The notes under the pieces: model-generated | Seen by the model: the letters and a program-made list of their open reading frames with translations, nothing else | Database searches by the model: none | Told to the model about the DNA's origin: nothing | Part shown: piece by piece, positions 44,409 to 55,131 of the stretch | How the letters are laid out: the number at the start of each line of letters is the position of its first letter | How positions within the stretch are numbered: the first letter of the stretch is position 1 | Position numbers and translations under genes: made by a program | NCBI RefSeq assembly: GCF_004332295.1 | Contig: NZ_RXLP01000019.1 | Coordinates: forward strand, 124,001 to 188,000 | Direction: 5' to 3' | DNA length: 64,000 bases | Origin: Alloscardovia theropitheci | Lineage (GTDB): Bacteria > Actinomycetota > Actinomycetes > Actinomycetales > Bifidobacteriaceae

Positions 44409-45008
44409 ATGCTTTTAAGTGATCACGATATAGTTCGCGCCCAAGAGCAGGGCGATATTTCGTTAACACCGTGGACGCCTGAGATGGTTCAACCGGCTTC
44501 GATTGATGTACGCCTCGACCGTTTCTTCCGCGTATTTAACAATCACAAATATACGTACGTCGATCCTGCAGAAGATCAGGGCGATTTAACTGAACTTCAC
44601 GAGGTAGATGCTGATCAACCGTGGATTCTTCACCCAGGTGAGTTTATTTTGGGATCTACTTATGAATATGTAAAGCTTGGCGATACCATCGCTGCACGTC
44701 TTGAAGGGAAAAGCTCGCTGGGACGTTTAGGCATCTTAACTCATTCAACTGCTGGATTTATTGACCCAGGATTTGAAGGACATATTACTCTTGAATTGTC
44801 GAATGTCAGCACACTTCCAGTGAAACTATGGCCTGGTATGAAGATTGGCCAAATGTGCTTCTTCCAGCTATCAAGCCCTGCTGAGCATCCATACGGTACT
44901 GCTCATAACGGTTCCCACTACCAGGGTCAGCGCGGGCCTACCGCTTCACGTTCGTTCGTCAATTTCTATAAAGCAGATGTGTCAGGAGATTTGACTTTCA
45001 ATGAGTAA
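44409..45008 (+). CDS. dcd: dCTP deaminase, probably dUMP-forming
   Basis: 199 residues. Strings such as [26 protein letters not shown] and [12 protein letters not shown] closely resemble the Mycobacterium tuberculosis enzyme, which is bifunctional (dCTP deaminase plus dUTPase). It would make dUMP for thymidylate synthesis without free dUTP. No ribosome site; TACACT lies 6 nt upstream of the ATG. Overlaps the next gene by 8 bp. Confidence 0.95.
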   Translation: MLLSDHDIVRAQEQGDISLTPWTPEMVQPASIDVRLDRFFRVFNNHKYTYVDPAEDQGDLTELHEVDADQPWILHPGEFILGSTYEYVKLGDTIAARLEGKSSLGRLGILTHSTAGFIDPGFEGHITLELSNVSTLPVKLWPGMKIGQMCFFQLSSPAEHPYGTAHNGSHYQGQRGPTASRSFVNFYKADVSGDLTFNE

Positions 45009-45765
45009 TGATATGAGCAGAAATCACAGCACACATAGCACTTCACGCGCTCGCACTATCGAAACTGGACGAAAATTCTTCGCATACAACGGAGCAATTT
45101 TCGGCGTTATCTTTGTCCTACTCACTGCAATTGTATGGCCGGGTCTTACCGCTGGCTTTGATTTAGGAATTACACGTTCAGTTGTCAATGCTCGTAATGG
45201 ATTCTTCAATGTACTAGCACCACTGTTATCAACCATTGGAGGCACTGCTGTCGTATTAGTGCTTGCGATAGTTTCGCTAGGAATATTGGTATGGCGCAAA
45301 CAATGGCTCCAAGTCAAAATTCTCTTTGCTGCACTAGCAGGTGATGTCATTATTGTGACTGCTTTTAAGCGATTAGTTAGCCGTATGCGTCCAGATCAAT
45401 CTTTCTGGCTGGGAAGCGTTGAGGATCAGCAATCTTTCCCTTCGGGACATAGCGCAAATAATACTGTTCTATGGCTGACGCTGGCAATTATCGTAAGCAC
45501 ACTAGCAAAAAACGAAATAGAGCGTTCCTGGGCTCGTGTATTTAACGTTGTTGCTGTGCTTATGCCATTCTTTATCGGATTAAGCCGAATTTACGTAGCG
45601 CATCATTGGACTACAGATGTCCTTGCGGGTTGGTCATTAGGAATTGCATGGACTTCTCTTGTAGCATGGGTTTATTTTGGTGAATTAGCCAAGATAAATG
45701 CTCATTCACAACGCCCAGCACGTACAATTTCATCCGATTCCGCTGAGCAAACTTCACAAGCATAA
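45001..45765 (+). CDS. PAP2-family membrane phosphatase
   Basis: 254 residues, five to six membrane helices. The three PAP2 motifs are present: [15 protein letters not shown], and [16 protein letters not shown] with the catalytic His. It may dephosphorylate undecaprenyl-pyrophosphate or phosphatidate; it cannot be narrowed. Its start overlaps the dcd end (ATGAGTAA). Disordered Ser/Gln-rich tail. Confidence 0.93.
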   Translation: MSNDMSRNHSTHSTSRARTIETGRKFFAYNGAIFGVIFVLLTAIVWPGLTAGFDLGITRSVVNARNGFFNVLAPLLSTIGGTAVVLVLAIVSLGILVWRKQWLQVKILFAALAGDVIIVTAFKRLVSRMRPDQSFWLGSVEDQQSFPSGHSANNTVLWLTLAIIVSTLAKNEIERSWARVFNVVAVLMPFFIGLSRIYVAHHWTTDVLAGWSLGIAWTSLVAWVYFGELAKINAHSQRPARTISSDSAEQTSQA

Positions 45766-45789
45766 TACCGCGTAACGAAAGGAAAAATC

Positions 45790-46824
45790 ATGTCACGTTC
45801 CGGTTTAGCAAAAATTATCGCAGGTGCTGCAGCACTCGCTGGAGCTGCATGGGCATTCGATAAATATGCACAGCATAAATTCCAGCGTTCGGGAGTATCC
45901 CTTGCGCTCAATAAGTCTCTCGAATTGTATCCACACCGAAGTGTGCAGCAGGAAATGGCTTGGCTTGATGAACGCAAAGGAACTGAACGCACTAATGTTG
46001 GTGTACACGGAGTGGTTCTTAAGTCAGGCGTAGCGTCTCTTTATGACGATGGAAATGATGCAGAATCTGAAACATTTGGTATGAGCACATATCGCTTTGC
46101 ACCAAAAGATTTCAACGATACTATCGCACCTCATACGACAATTCTTTACATTCATGGTGGCGCATACGTATCAGGAATTTCTCCTATGTACGTTGCATTC
46201 GCAACTCGTTTAGCAAATCGCCTTGGAGTCAACGTTCTTGTACCTGATTACAATCCAGCACCTTATGGAACAGCTGAGGACGCATACCGTCAAATCACTG
46301 CTCTCTATACACAATATCGTGAGCTTAATCCTCATCAAAAGATTATCCTTCTGGGAGATAGCGCAGGAGCTGGCTTAGCTCTAGGTCTTGCACAAGAATG
46401 GTCCCACAAGGGAATTCAAGCACCTGAAGGAATTATTGCTATCAGCCCTTGGGTTGATGCTAATCTCACAAATCCAGAAATTGAAGCATATGCAGATCGC
46501 GACCCTATGCTTGTAGCCGATACCTTACGCGTTGATGCACGCGAATGGGCAGGAAACTGGAGTATGAGTGATCCTCGGATTTCTCCAGCATTGGGCGATC
46601 TCAAGGCACTTAAGAATTCTCAGGTTACTATTTTCGTCGGTACCGATGAAATCTTCTTCCCAGACGTGACTAACTTTGCTACAGCGTTGACAACAGCCGG
46701 GGTTCATACAAAGTTGCATATCGGGGAAAAGATGGTTCATGCCTATCCGCTGATTCCAATTCCTGAAGCAAAGGAATCTATTGATCACATTGAAATGGCA
46801 GTTATCGAAGCAATTGTTGACTAA
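45790..46824 (+). CDS. HSL/family-IV-type alpha/beta hydrolase (esterase)
   Basis: 344 residues with a short hydrophobic N-terminus (about residues 8-24, possible signal or anchor). Oxyanion motif YIHGGAYVSG, nucleophile GDSAGAGLAL, acid near GTDEIFFPD and a late His in KMVHAYPLIP fit the hormone-sensitive-lipase-like family. GAAAGGA precedes ATG 45790, 24 bp after the PAP2 gene, so likely co-transcribed. Substrate unknown. Confidence 0.9.
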   Translation: MSRSGLAKIIAGAAALAGAAWAFDKYAQHKFQRSGVSLALNKSLELYPHRSVQQEMAWLDERKGTERTNVGVHGVVLKSGVASLYDDGNDAESETFGMSTYRFAPKDFNDTIAPHTTILYIHGGAYVSGISPMYVAFATRLANRLGVNVLVPDYNPAPYGTAEDAYRQITALYTQYRELNPHQKIILLGDSAGAGLALGLAQEWSHKGIQAPEGIIAISPWVDANLTNPEIEAYADRDPMLVADTLRVDAREWAGNWSMSDPRISPALGDLKALKNSQVTIFVGTDEIFFPDVTNFATALTTAGVHTKLHIGEKMVHAYPLIPIPEAKESIDHIEMAVIEAIVD

Positions 46825-47140
46825 TTTGGCTTCATACATGTTGCGATAGCTCATACGACAATAGAGATATCGCAGCTCTGCCATAAAGTCATTGTCCTCA
46901 TCACAAATACGAGAATTCTTGTAGCGTGATGGGGACAACGCATATCTAAGATCATCGCATATTGGTTCGCCACATGCGTGATATAACGAATTGATTATTC
47001 TTCTGCATCTTTTGAGCAAAGCGAACCATTCTTTACGATAAAAAACGATTCATTCACAATGAAAAGTGACCATTGTACACAAAAGGCGTACGAAATACAG
47101 TTCTTACGAATTTAACAATGCACGTAATCTTACAAAATAA
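46825..47140. other. Intergenic region between convergent genes
   Basis: About 316 bp with no supported gene. A minus-strand frame starting at 47019 runs through it into the esterase antisense strand; its first 70 codons look vaguely protein-like but cannot be assigned. Confidence 0.4.
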
Positions 47141-47186
47141 AAAACTAATGCCGGTAACTCTGTTATGAGCTCCCGGCATTAGTTTT
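47141..47186. terminator. Bidirectional terminator
   Basis: Perfect 14-bp stem AAAACTAATGCCGG/CCGGCATTAGTTTT between the convergent esterase and calcium ATPase genes; on the minus strand TTTTTTATTTT follows. Confidence 0.88.
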
Positions 47187-47234
47187 CAACAACTAGCATC
47201 TATTAATTAATAATCTATTTAGATGCTTTTCTTT

Positions 47235-50231
47235 CTACTTCTCGCGGTTCGTGAATACTCGAACAATCAATTTGTAAATTTCAGATAGAACGAGTACCGC
47301 TGCTGCAAGTCCCATCGCCTCAAGCCACTGGTGAGGATCCAAAGGAGTTGTTCCAAATGCTGTATTGAGCACTGGGATATAGATAACAGCGAGTTGCAGC
47401 ACAATTGACAGAGCAATTGCACCCCACAACCACATATTGCTAAATAGTCCCTTGAATGCTGACTGCGTTGCTGAGCGAGATGCCAAAGCATTAAATAGCT
47501 GAGCGAATACCAAGATGGTAAAGCCCATAGTTCGAGCTTCGGTTAATGCCTGCGCATGAGTTAATCCATGGATAGCATCATCAGTGACAAGACCGCCCGG
47601 TAGATACAAATCAATACCGATCAGGGTAACTGCTGCCATAACGATACCGATGAATGCGATATCCATCCACATCGCGCGATCAATAACACGATCGCTCATC
47701 TTACGAGGAGCTCGGCCCATAACATCATCAGTTTGCCCATCTACACCCATGGCGAGCGCTGGTGCTGCATCAGTCAGTAAATTAATCCACAGCAACTGTG
47801 TCGCCAAAAGTGGAACCGTAACACCTGTAGATGATGGATCGCTAATGCCCAGAGCTCCCGCAAGAACAACACCGAAGAATACCGTGAAGACTTCACCCAC
47901 ATTTGAGCTCAGAAGATAACGCAAGAACTTTCGAATATTATCGAAAATTACACGTCCTTCTTGAACAGCAGCCACAATTGTAGAGAAGTTATCATCAGCA
48001 AGAATCATCTTTGCAGATTCTTTTGTAACTTCCGTACCAGTAATACCCATAGCTACGCCAATATCTGCAGACTTCACAGCTGGAGCATCATTGACACCGT
48101 CACCTGTCATAGCAACGATATTTCCCTGAGATTGTAATGCGTTAACAATACGTAATTTATGTTCAGGAGCTACACGAGCATATACCGATACCTCTGTTAC
48201 GGCTTGATTAAATTCGTCGTCAGACATCGCATCAAGCTGATCACCTGTCAAAGCTCGACGACCCGTACGCTGTGCAAGTTCTTCGTCAATAATTCCTAAG
48301 TCAGAAGCGATGCGAGCAGCAGTAAGCGGATGGTCACCGGTAATCATAATCGTACGAATACCTGCTCGGTGTGCTTCAGCAATAGAATCGCGAACCTCTG
48401 TGCGTGGAGGATCGATAATTCCTACCATGCCAAGCCAAATGAATTGACGTTCAATAACATCATCTTGTTCAGAGATATCATGCACCTGACCTTGCGAGTC
48501 ATGCTCAATTCCCTCGATATCAGCCAAGCGTATGACATTCAATGGTCGATACGCCTGTCCAAGAGTACGATATGCCTGAGAAGACAATCTCTCTACCTGA
48601 CTCAAGATGTTAGAACGATCTTCATCTGTAAGTTCACGAATCTGCCCGTTTACCTCAATATACGAGCAGTGTGACAGAAGAACGTCTGGAGCACCCTTCG
48701 CAAACGCCGTCATGGCATCAGCATCGGAAGTATCACGAGCGATAACCGTCTGCATTTTTCGTTCGGATGTGAACGGAATTTCAGCTACACGTTCAATGCC
48801 CTGATAATTTTCCATGGCATGAATCTTGCGTGCTGCCACAAGAACAGACGCTTCAGTCGGATCTCCTACAATTTCCCACTGGCCCTTATCATCTCCCGAT
48901 TGCGATTGACGAAGTTCCGCATTATTAGCAAGAGAACCTGCTGCAAGTGCCTTAACAACTTCACCACGTAATGAGGATGCAGCTGATACTTCACTACCAT
49001 CGATATTAACGAGCACACCATGTGGTGCATAGCCAGTACCTGTTAACTTAACCTCACCGCTTGGAGTGATAACGGTTTCGACTGTCATTTCATTTCGAGT
49101 CAAGGTACCCGTTTTATCGGAGCAAATAACAGATGCAGAGCCAAGAGTTTCTACTGAAGAAAGTTTCTTAACAATAGCGTTATGCTTTGCCATACGCTGC
49201 ACGCCGAGAGCGAGCACAACAGTAAGAATAGTTGCCAAACCTTCTGGAACAGCAGCTACAGCAAGAGATACCGCAAGCAATAATGATTCGATAACGTCTT
49301 CAATGCTCGTGAATCCTTCAAGCAACCATAATGCTGCGAGTACTACCACTGCAATAGCTACAACTGCAATACCTAGAATGCGTGAAACGTTATCCATTTC
49401 TTTTTCGAGTGGGGTAGCTTCTTCATCGGCTTGAGAGAGCATGTCTGCAATCTTGCCCACTTGTGTATCCATACCAGTTGCGGTCACAATGGCGCGTCCC
49501 GTTCCTTGAGTAATGGATGTGCCGTTAAAGACCATATTGGTGCGATCACCCAAAGACTTGACTGAGTCCAAAGTTGCTATCTTTTTTGCGACTGGTAATG
49601 ATTCGCCGGTAAGAGACGCTTCAGCGATGCGCAGGCTAGCCGCAGCAAAAAGACGTCCATCTGCAGACACCGTGTCACCCTCACCGAGGATAAGAACATC
49701 TCCAGGGACGACGTCTGCGGTCGCAATAGTTGAAACTCGACCATCACGCAAAACGGTAGTTTGCGGAGTTGCCATCTGTGCAAGAGCTTCCACCGCCGCC
49801 TCGGCACGATTTTCTTGAATATATCCAAGAACGGCATTCACAATTAAGATGAGGACGATAACAATGCAGTCAAATGGTAGTGGCTCAGCGCCCGCTGGAT
49901 TCGTACTACGTTCAATAATCCATGCAATGAATGAAATAACTGTCGCGGCAAGAAGTAAGTACACGAGTGGGTCTTGGAATTGAGCCAAGAAACGCTTCCA
50001 CGCCGGGTCTTTTGGCTTTGATGCCAATGCGTTTGGGCCAAACTTTTCGAGGCGTTTTTGGGCTTCCGCTGTGGACAAACCATGCTCAATGCTGGTATTC
50101 ATCGCACGTTCCACAGTGCTAATTTCACTAATAGATGGATCCGAACCAGCGAATGGGTTCAATGATGGGGAAACTGAATGCGTCGCGGTCTGCTCCTGCG
50201 ACGTTCCAGTTACACCGACTTTATCGGTCAT
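47235..50231 (-). CDS. Cation-transporting P-type ATPase (calcium type, P2A)
   Basis: 998 residues. Actuator motif ASLTGESLPVAKK, phosphorylation motif CSDKTGTLTRNE, MTGDGVNDAPA hinge, ten predicted helices and the N-terminal cation-ATPase domain (GLSTAEAQKRLEKFGPN). Resembles the SERCA/PMR1 group that exports Ca2+ (or Mn2+). The ATG 50231 with AGGAG is preferred to an upstream in-frame Met at 50399 that would give an unconserved extension. Divergent from the CPBP gene. Confidence 0.94.
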   Translation of the reverse strand: MTDKVGVTGTSQEQTATHSVSPSLNPFAGSDPSISEISTVERAMNTSIEHGLSTAEAQKRLEKFGPNALASKPKDPAWKRFLAQFQDPLVYLLLAATVISFIAWIIERSTNPAGAEPLPFDCIVIVLILIVNAVLGYIQENRAEAAVEALAQMATPQTTVLRDGRVSTIATADVVPGDVLILGEGDTVSADGRLFAAASLRIAEASLTGESLPVAKKIATLDSVKSLGDRTNMVFNGTSITQGTGRAIVTATGMDTQVGKIADMLSQADEEATPLEKEMDNVSRILGIAVVAIAVVVLAALWLLEGFTSIEDVIESLLLAVSLAVAAVPEGLATILTVVLALGVQRMAKHNAIVKKLSSVETLGSASVICSDKTGTLTRNEMTVETVITPSGEVKLTGTGYAPHGVLVNIDGSEVSAASSLRGEVVKALAAGSLANNAELRQSQSGDDKGQWEIVGDPTEASVLVAARKIHAMENYQGIERVAEIPFTSERKMQTVIARDTSDADAMTAFAKGAPDVLLSHCSYIEVNGQIRELTDEDRSNILSQVERLSSQAYRTLGQAYRPLNVIRLADIEGIEHDSQGQVHDISEQDDVIERQFIWLGMVGIIDPPRTEVRDSIAEAHRAGIRTIMITGDHPLTAARIASDLGIIDEELAQRTGRRALTGDQLDAMSDDEFNQAVTEVSVYARVAPEHKLRIVNALQSQGNIVAMTGDGVNDAPAVKSADIGVAMGITGTEVTKESAKMILADDNFSTIVAAVQEGRVIFDNIRKFLRYLLSSNVGEVFTVFFGVVLAGALGISDPSSTGVTVPLLATQLLWINLLTDAAPALAMGVDGQTDDVMGRAPRKMSDRVIDRAMWMDIAFIGIVMAAVTLIGIDLYLPGGLVTDDAIHGLTHAQALTEARTMGFTILVFAQLFNALASRSATQSAFKGLFSNMWLWGAIALSIVLQLAVIYIPVLNTAFGTTPLDPHQWLEAMGLAAAVLVLSEIYKLIVRVFTNREK

Positions 50232-50385
50232 AACTATCTCCTGTGTCCGCCGCAGAGTAGTCAATGTGCCAGCATTACTATGATTTGCATATAACGTGCT
50301 GCACACTGTGCGGATCTTTGAATATGTATTACGAGATATTGTAGCGGATTTTGTGGATATCGTGCTTTTATGCCGTGAATTTTCG

Positions 50386-50397
50386 TAAAATAAAAGC
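50386..50397 (+). promoter_or_regulatory. Probable leaderless promoter -10 of the CPBP gene
   Basis: TAAAAT-AAAAGC-ATG; no Shine-Dalgarno sequence. Confidence 0.45.
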
Positions 50398-51918
50398 ATG
50401 AATTCGGCAAATTATGATGCAGCAGCTAATGAATACGGATACACCTCATCCGAATACACTCCGCCTGTTGCGGATAATCCATTTGTGAAGACTGCACTGC
50501 CTAGGGAAACTACACAGCCTAGCCAAGTGGCGAACGGTCCAATTTTATTCGCCGCTCCATATGCGTTACCTGCAAGTATGTCTGGCAGTATACCGTTGAA
50601 CGAATTTACAGCATATCCCCAGGCATCGCAATACCAGCAATATGCGCAGTATTCATACTATCCTGAGCCGATTTCTTACGTTGCACCAACTATCCCCGAT
50701 CCGCCGAAAACGACATATATACAGCCGAACGAGGTCGTGCACATGCGCGGCTGGTGGAAGGGTTATGGCTATAGTGCTACTCTCAAAGACACAGCACGAA
50801 ATCCTTGGTGGACACCGTTTGCGACCACCGGTATTTGGTTTGCCTTATTCCAAGTTCTTTCCTTGGGAATTTTTGTCATCTTAGCTTTTATGGTTTCAGG
50901 ACAAGAAGGTATCGGCAGTTTAGCGCAAAACTACGGTTTTCCTCTTGATCCATTTGGGATGAATGATTCCATATCGCCAATTCTTTTAGTTCTTCAGTTT
51001 GGATCTATCGCTGTTATGCTTCCAGCATTGTGGTGGGCATTGAAAATCATGAAGCGTCAAAGTTTTGGTTCTATTTCAAGCGTTTTTGGACATCTTCGCT
51101 GGGCAGCATTACTGCGATCAACTATCATCGCTTTCACTCTGTTTATCATTCTCAATTTTGTTTCGATTGCCATTGATCTTGCTTCTGGAGTTCACTATCA
51201 ACTCCGTTGGCCATCATTATTAACAATTTTCCTCGCGATAACTGTCGTACCTATCCAGTGTGCAAGCGAAGAATATATTTTCCGCGGATTACTTCTTCAA
51301 GGATTTGGCCGATGGATACCGCGTATCGCACATATCCTCGTACCAATTATTCCAGCGATTATCTTCACTTCTCTGCACAGTTATGAATTATTAGAATTAA
51401 CTGCTATATTTTCGCTCGGACTGCTCAACGGTTACTTAGCAATGTATCTGGGCGGCCTGGAAGCAGGTATAGGAATTCATATCGCTAATAATGTTTCTAT
51501 CGTGCTTTTCCAATCATTCGGTTTTACTTCTGGAACAGATACGCCAGATCTTACATCTCGTATCATTGCTGTCGCCATTGATATCGCTCTTCAGCTTATT
51601 TTCGTTGCGATTATTGTATGGGGTGCCAAGAAACGAGGATGGTTTGATAATCCTGGGCCAGACTATGGCCGAATGCTTTATGACCACGTATCCTCTGCTA
51701 TCCACCGTATTAAAGAAAAATATGATTCGAAACAACGCATAGCTGGATATCATCATCAGATGAAGACCGCAGCAAAACGTGCCGCATGGATGTCACGCAG
51801 AGTTCCACCGCAAGTACCACAAGCACCTTCTCCTTCGCCTGCTGGCTATACTACGTATCCTCAATACTACCCAGCATCGCGAGATACGACATACTCTGCT
51901 TATCCAACTGGAGCATAA
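50398..51918 (+). CDS. CPBP-family intramembrane glutamic protease
   Basis: 506 residues. Tyr/Pro/Gln-rich cytoplasmic N-terminus of about 135 residues, about eight membrane helices, and a Pro/Tyr/Ser-rich tail. The CPBP (ABI) motif SEEYIFRGLLLQGFGRW with the catalytic Glu pair and the later His (TSLHSYELL, GIHIANN) are present. Such proteins process membrane or prenylated substrates or protect against bacteriocins. No ribosome site; TAAAAT lies 6 nt before ATG 50398. Confidence 0.9.
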   Translation: MNSANYDAAANEYGYTSSEYTPPVADNPFVKTALPRETTQPSQVANGPILFAAPYALPASMSGSIPLNEFTAYPQASQYQQYAQYSYYPEPISYVAPTIPDPPKTTYIQPNEVVHMRGWWKGYGYSATLKDTARNPWWTPFATTGIWFALFQVLSLGIFVILAFMVSGQEGIGSLAQNYGFPLDPFGMNDSISPILLVLQFGSIAVMLPALWWALKIMKRQSFGSISSVFGHLRWAALLRSTIIAFTLFIILNFVSIAIDLASGVHYQLRWPSLLTIFLAITVVPIQCASEEYIFRGLLLQGFGRWIPRIAHILVPIIPAIIFTSLHSYELLELTAIFSLGLLNGYLAMYLGGLEAGIGIHIANNVSIVLFQSFGFTSGTDTPDLTSRIIAVAIDIALQLIFVAIIVWGAKKRGWFDNPGPDYGRMLYDHVSSAIHRIKEKYDSKQRIAGYHHQMKTAAKRAAWMSRRVPPQVPQAPSPSPAGYTTYPQYYPASRDTTYSAYPTGA

Positions 51919-51926
51919 ATTTATTA

Positions 51927-51972
51927 AGGGGTTTGAAGCGTTGAATATATATAATCAACGCTTCAAACCCCT
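51927..51972. terminator. Long perfect hairpin between the convergent CPBP and sialidase genes
   Basis: 18-bp perfect stem AGGGGTTTGAAGCGTTGA/TCAACGCTTCAAACCCCT with a 10-nt loop; T-runs are weak on both sides. Confidence 0.75.
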
Positions 51973-51987
51973 GCGATGTATTACCCC

Positions 51988-54372
51988 TTACTCTATTCCA
52001 AGCCAGCTGCGCGTAATGTGAGTGTAATATACTCCTGCAGTCTCACGTTCCCACAGCAAGCCGATATCTCCATCAGGCCTTACTGACATGCATTGATACA
52101 CGTAATGATATGGGTTAAAACAACGCGAGCGCGACCACGTTTGAGCTCCATCATCGCTATATCGCAGTACTCCACAACCTCGGTATGGTCTCATAAGACT
52201 TGCATTAGCGAAGAGGACCCTATCGGATGCGTCACCGTAATTCCAGTTATCATTATCCGGCAGAGTTATAGCATTTGGCTGACTAAAAATGTCTGGTACA
52301 GCATGGTCGTAATCTATATCTTCCCACGTTTGACCTCCATCATGACTGATTGCTTTTCCGATAAGCCCAGCATGATTTTGATTGCGGAAGAAAGTAATAA
52401 CTGAACCATCCTTAGTTTCAACGAATACTGATTCCGAGGAAACAAAATCATTATCTTCAAAATTTGCGATATTGACTTGTCGCTCAAAAACACATTCGCC
52501 ACGTCGCCATGTCTCACCACCATCATCAGATATAAATGCTCCGCTTGCATTCATTACCGGATTATCACCACAGCAATAGAATGGTACTAACAAGCGGCCT
52601 GCAAATTTGCCCTGAGTAAGCTGAATTCCACAGCCCGGACCAGTTCCGATGAATTTCATCCATTCTTCGCGAAGCATCCAATCAATATAGCGAGGTTTTG
52701 ACCATGTCGCGCCATCATCATCGGAATGTACCTCTACGAGATAACTCGTTCGTGCAGTGAGCAAGCTTTCTTGAGGATCAGTACCTTCTTTGAAGAAAAT
52801 ATTTCCTGCGCGACGAGAATTATATGTCACGTAGCCATCGTCATCGACGTGGTATCGCTGAGATTCTTCACGCATATCATCGTCTGCTGAATCGCTCTCG
52901 ACACTACCGTCGCTATTGAGATAGAACTTATTGAATTGCCTATCAAAGAGAATCAATCTTCCTTGAGCGTCCGTTCCACGCTCTTTTTGAGCATTAGCGA
53001 AACCAACTCCTCCAGGAAAATGATCGACAATCACAATTACACGTCCAGGATGTTCATCTGACAGGCGGTCTACGACCATGCACGAATCTATAAAGCTTGG
53101 GCCATCTACATTTGGACCTTGCGGACCACTTGGATAGGCGATTACAGTCTGCATAGGTAGCCATGTCGTTCCGCCATCTTCGCTTCTTCGAATAACAAAA
53201 TGAATCTCATTTGGCGTATCGTTTGGATTAACTATACGCTGATCGGCGCCGGCGATAATGACTCCATTGGGCGTAGTGACCATGGAGGGGATACGATAAC
53301 TTACCGCTCCTTCAAATCCTTTATCAAAAAGAGCAGTTGTGGTTAGCTCCTCTCGATGTGATAATGCGGCAATCTGACCATCGCTAAGTGGATAGCAGTA
53401 AATGCCACCGTTTCGTACCTCACCGAAAAGTCTTGCACCGTATGAGTCTTGCCCGATACTCACAGAATCAATTTCGCCTGCCTCACCACGGTTAAAGAAA
53501 TACTGTCCAGGTTGATGTAATTCCAAAAATCCATCAACATAAATATCAACCGCACCTCGTAGCGCTCGAATTATTACGTCATGAAAATTGCCATCATTCC
53601 ATTGTCCTAATTGAGTCCCCGAAGCACGATAGTTAATCCACGTATCATTATGGAATACCCGATACAGAATCCCTTCGTCATCAATGCTGAGATTAATAAC
53701 TTCCTTCCCACATTGAGATGCCGCGAAAATTGTACCTTTTTGATTGATACCGCGTACGCGCATTCGCGTGTATATACTTCCTGTTTCTAAATGCGAAATC
53801 CGCTGAACATCCGCTATCGCCAATGAAGAAGCAGCAAATTCTATATCTGGTACCGGGGGATTGTACTGAGCACGAATTTCTGTAGAACTCAGTGGACTAT
53901 CATAGGAAGCCAACCGCGTAACCTGGGCTAGACTTGACTTATCTGAAGAAAGAACTGCGCCATTTGCAGGTGCGATATTTGTCGCACAGGAAAAGACCTG
54001 ATACCCGTCTAGATATACGCGAGTGCCAAAATCACCAAAAGTCATAATCAACTGATGAGGCGAACCCAACGCAACACCATATGTGTCTTCCATATCAAGT
54101 TCGATACCATAAGATCGAGCAACGAGAGAGCCCGAAAGAATTGTGATTTCAAAAGCGCCTGATTCGTTCTGAGCATTACTCGTACTCACAAGCAAACCAT
54201 CGCCTTGAGCTACGAAATCAACGAGCAAACTTGACGTATTATGGTCACACCAGTGTAGCGAGTAATTTTCGCTGATGCTGTTACAACTACTGTTACTACT
54301 ACTGTCACTGCTACGACATTTGTCATATTGAGCTGACGACGCATCCATACTATTCTTCGTCATGATTCTCAT
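51988..54372 (-). CDS. Intracellular GH33 sialidase
   Basis: 794 residues. No signal peptide or membrane anchor. An N-terminal Ser/Asn-rich stretch, then a LamG/concanavalin-like beta-sandwich region (about 50-360), then the sialidase propeller beginning VSYRIPSM (YRIP motif). Five Asp-boxes: SEDGGTTW, SDDDGATW, SDDGGETW, SHDGGQTW and SDDGAQTW. It cleaves sialic acid from glycans; inside the cell it would act on imported sialyl-oligosaccharides. It is last in the nan operon, 23 nt after nanE. AGAAGG fits the ATG at 54372; in-frame ATGs at 54378 and 54363 are alternatives. Confidence 0.92.
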   Translation of the reverse strand: MRIMTKNSMDASSAQYDKCRSSDSSSNSSCNSISENYSLHWCDHNTSSLLVDFVAQGDGLLVSTSNAQNESGAFEITILSGSLVARSYGIELDMEDTYGVALGSPHQLIMTFGDFGTRVYLDGYQVFSCATNIAPANGAVLSSDKSSLAQVTRLASYDSPLSSTEIRAQYNPPVPDIEFAASSLAIADVQRISHLETGSIYTRMRVRGINQKGTIFAASQCGKEVINLSIDDEGILYRVFHNDTWINYRASGTQLGQWNDGNFHDVIIRALRGAVDIYVDGFLELHQPGQYFFNRGEAGEIDSVSIGQDSYGARLFGEVRNGGIYCYPLSDGQIAALSHREELTTTALFDKGFEGAVSYRIPSMVTTPNGVIIAGADQRIVNPNDTPNEIHFVIRRSEDGGTTWLPMQTVIAYPSGPQGPNVDGPSFIDSCMVVDRLSDEHPGRVIVIVDHFPGGVGFANAQKERGTDAQGRLILFDRQFNKFYLNSDGSVESDSADDDMREESQRYHVDDDGYVTYNSRRAGNIFFKEGTDPQESLLTARTSYLVEVHSDDDGATWSKPRYIDWMLREEWMKFIGTGPGCGIQLTQGKFAGRLLVPFYCCGDNPVMNASGAFISDDGGETWRRGECVFERQVNIANFEDNDFVSSESVFVETKDGSVITFFRNQNHAGLIGKAISHDGGQTWEDIDYDHAVPDIFSQPNAITLPDNDNWNYGDASDRVLFANASLMRPYRGCGVLRYSDDGAQTWSRSRCFNPYHYVYQCMSVRPDGDIGLLWERETAGVYYTHITRSWLGIE

Positions 54373-54395
54373 TCGCATCCTTCTGTCAGAATAAG

Positions 54396-55085
54396 CTATC
54401 GCATTCCAGCGGATGGAAGTCGCTGAGCAAACCATGTCGTAATAGTCGTCGGATGCGTAATCGCCGTGCCAACTACTGCTGCCCATGCTCCTGCTTCCAT
54501 AACGCGCGCTAAATCATCAGGAGTATGAATTCGCCCCTCACAAATAACTGGTACTTCAGGGAAGTTCTGAACCATGTATTCTAGTAATTCAAAATCCGGA
54601 CCATTAGTCTTTTCGCGCTCACCAGTATATCCGCTTAAAGTTGTCGAAATAATATCTGAACCAGCTTCTACTGCCATGTGAGCATCTTCCATACTTCCAC
54701 AGTCCGCCATGATGAGAGCACCCTCTTCATGAAGTTGAGCAACTGTCTGTGCATATGTCAAACCGTCTGGACGAGGTCGTCTCGTCGCATCCAGCGCGAT
54801 GATATCCGCTCCTGCTGCCATACAGCAACGAGCATGGCGCAATGTCGGAGTGATGAAAACTCCTTCATGCCCATCCTTCCAGATACCGATAACTGGTACA
54901 TCAACTTGGCCCTTAATTGCGCTAATATCCGCTAATCCCTGACAACGAATACCTACCGCACCACCGATAACCGCTGCCTGAGCCATTTGTGCCATTGTTT
55001 CCGGATGGCGAAGAGGTTCGCCCGGATACGCTTGGCAGCTTACGATGAGTCCTCCGCGCAATTTTTCGATTACTTCATGAACCAT
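54396..55085 (-). CDS. nanE: N-acetylmannosamine-6-phosphate 2-epimerase
   Basis: 229-residue TIM-barrel converting ManNAc-6-P to GlcNAc-6-P. Typical strings GGLIVSCQAYPGEPLR, GIRCQG, GIWKDGHEG (catalytic Lys), ALDATRRPRP and ICEGRIHTPDD. AAAGGAG precedes ATG 55085, which begins MVHEVIEKL. It is 46 nt downstream of the kinase gene. Confidence 0.96.
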   Translation of the reverse strand: MVHEVIEKLRGGLIVSCQAYPGEPLRHPETMAQMAQAAVIGGAVGIRCQGLADISAIKGQVDVPVIGIWKDGHEGVFITPTLRHARCCMAAGADIIALDATRRPRPDGLTYAQTVAQLHEEGALIMADCGSMEDAHMAVEAGSDIISTTLSGYTGEREKTNGPDFELLEYMVQNFPEVPVICEGRIHTPDDLARVMEAGAWAAVVGTAITHPTTITTWFAQRLPSAGMR

Positions 55086-55131
55086 GATTTCTCCTTTGAA
55101 ATGATATTTATCAGAATTGAAACTTCTTAAG

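Noticed and set aside
46525-47019. A 164-codon minus-strand frame over the esterase end and spacer
   Set aside because: More than half is antisense to a clear esterase gene, Cys-rich and without any motif or ribosome site.
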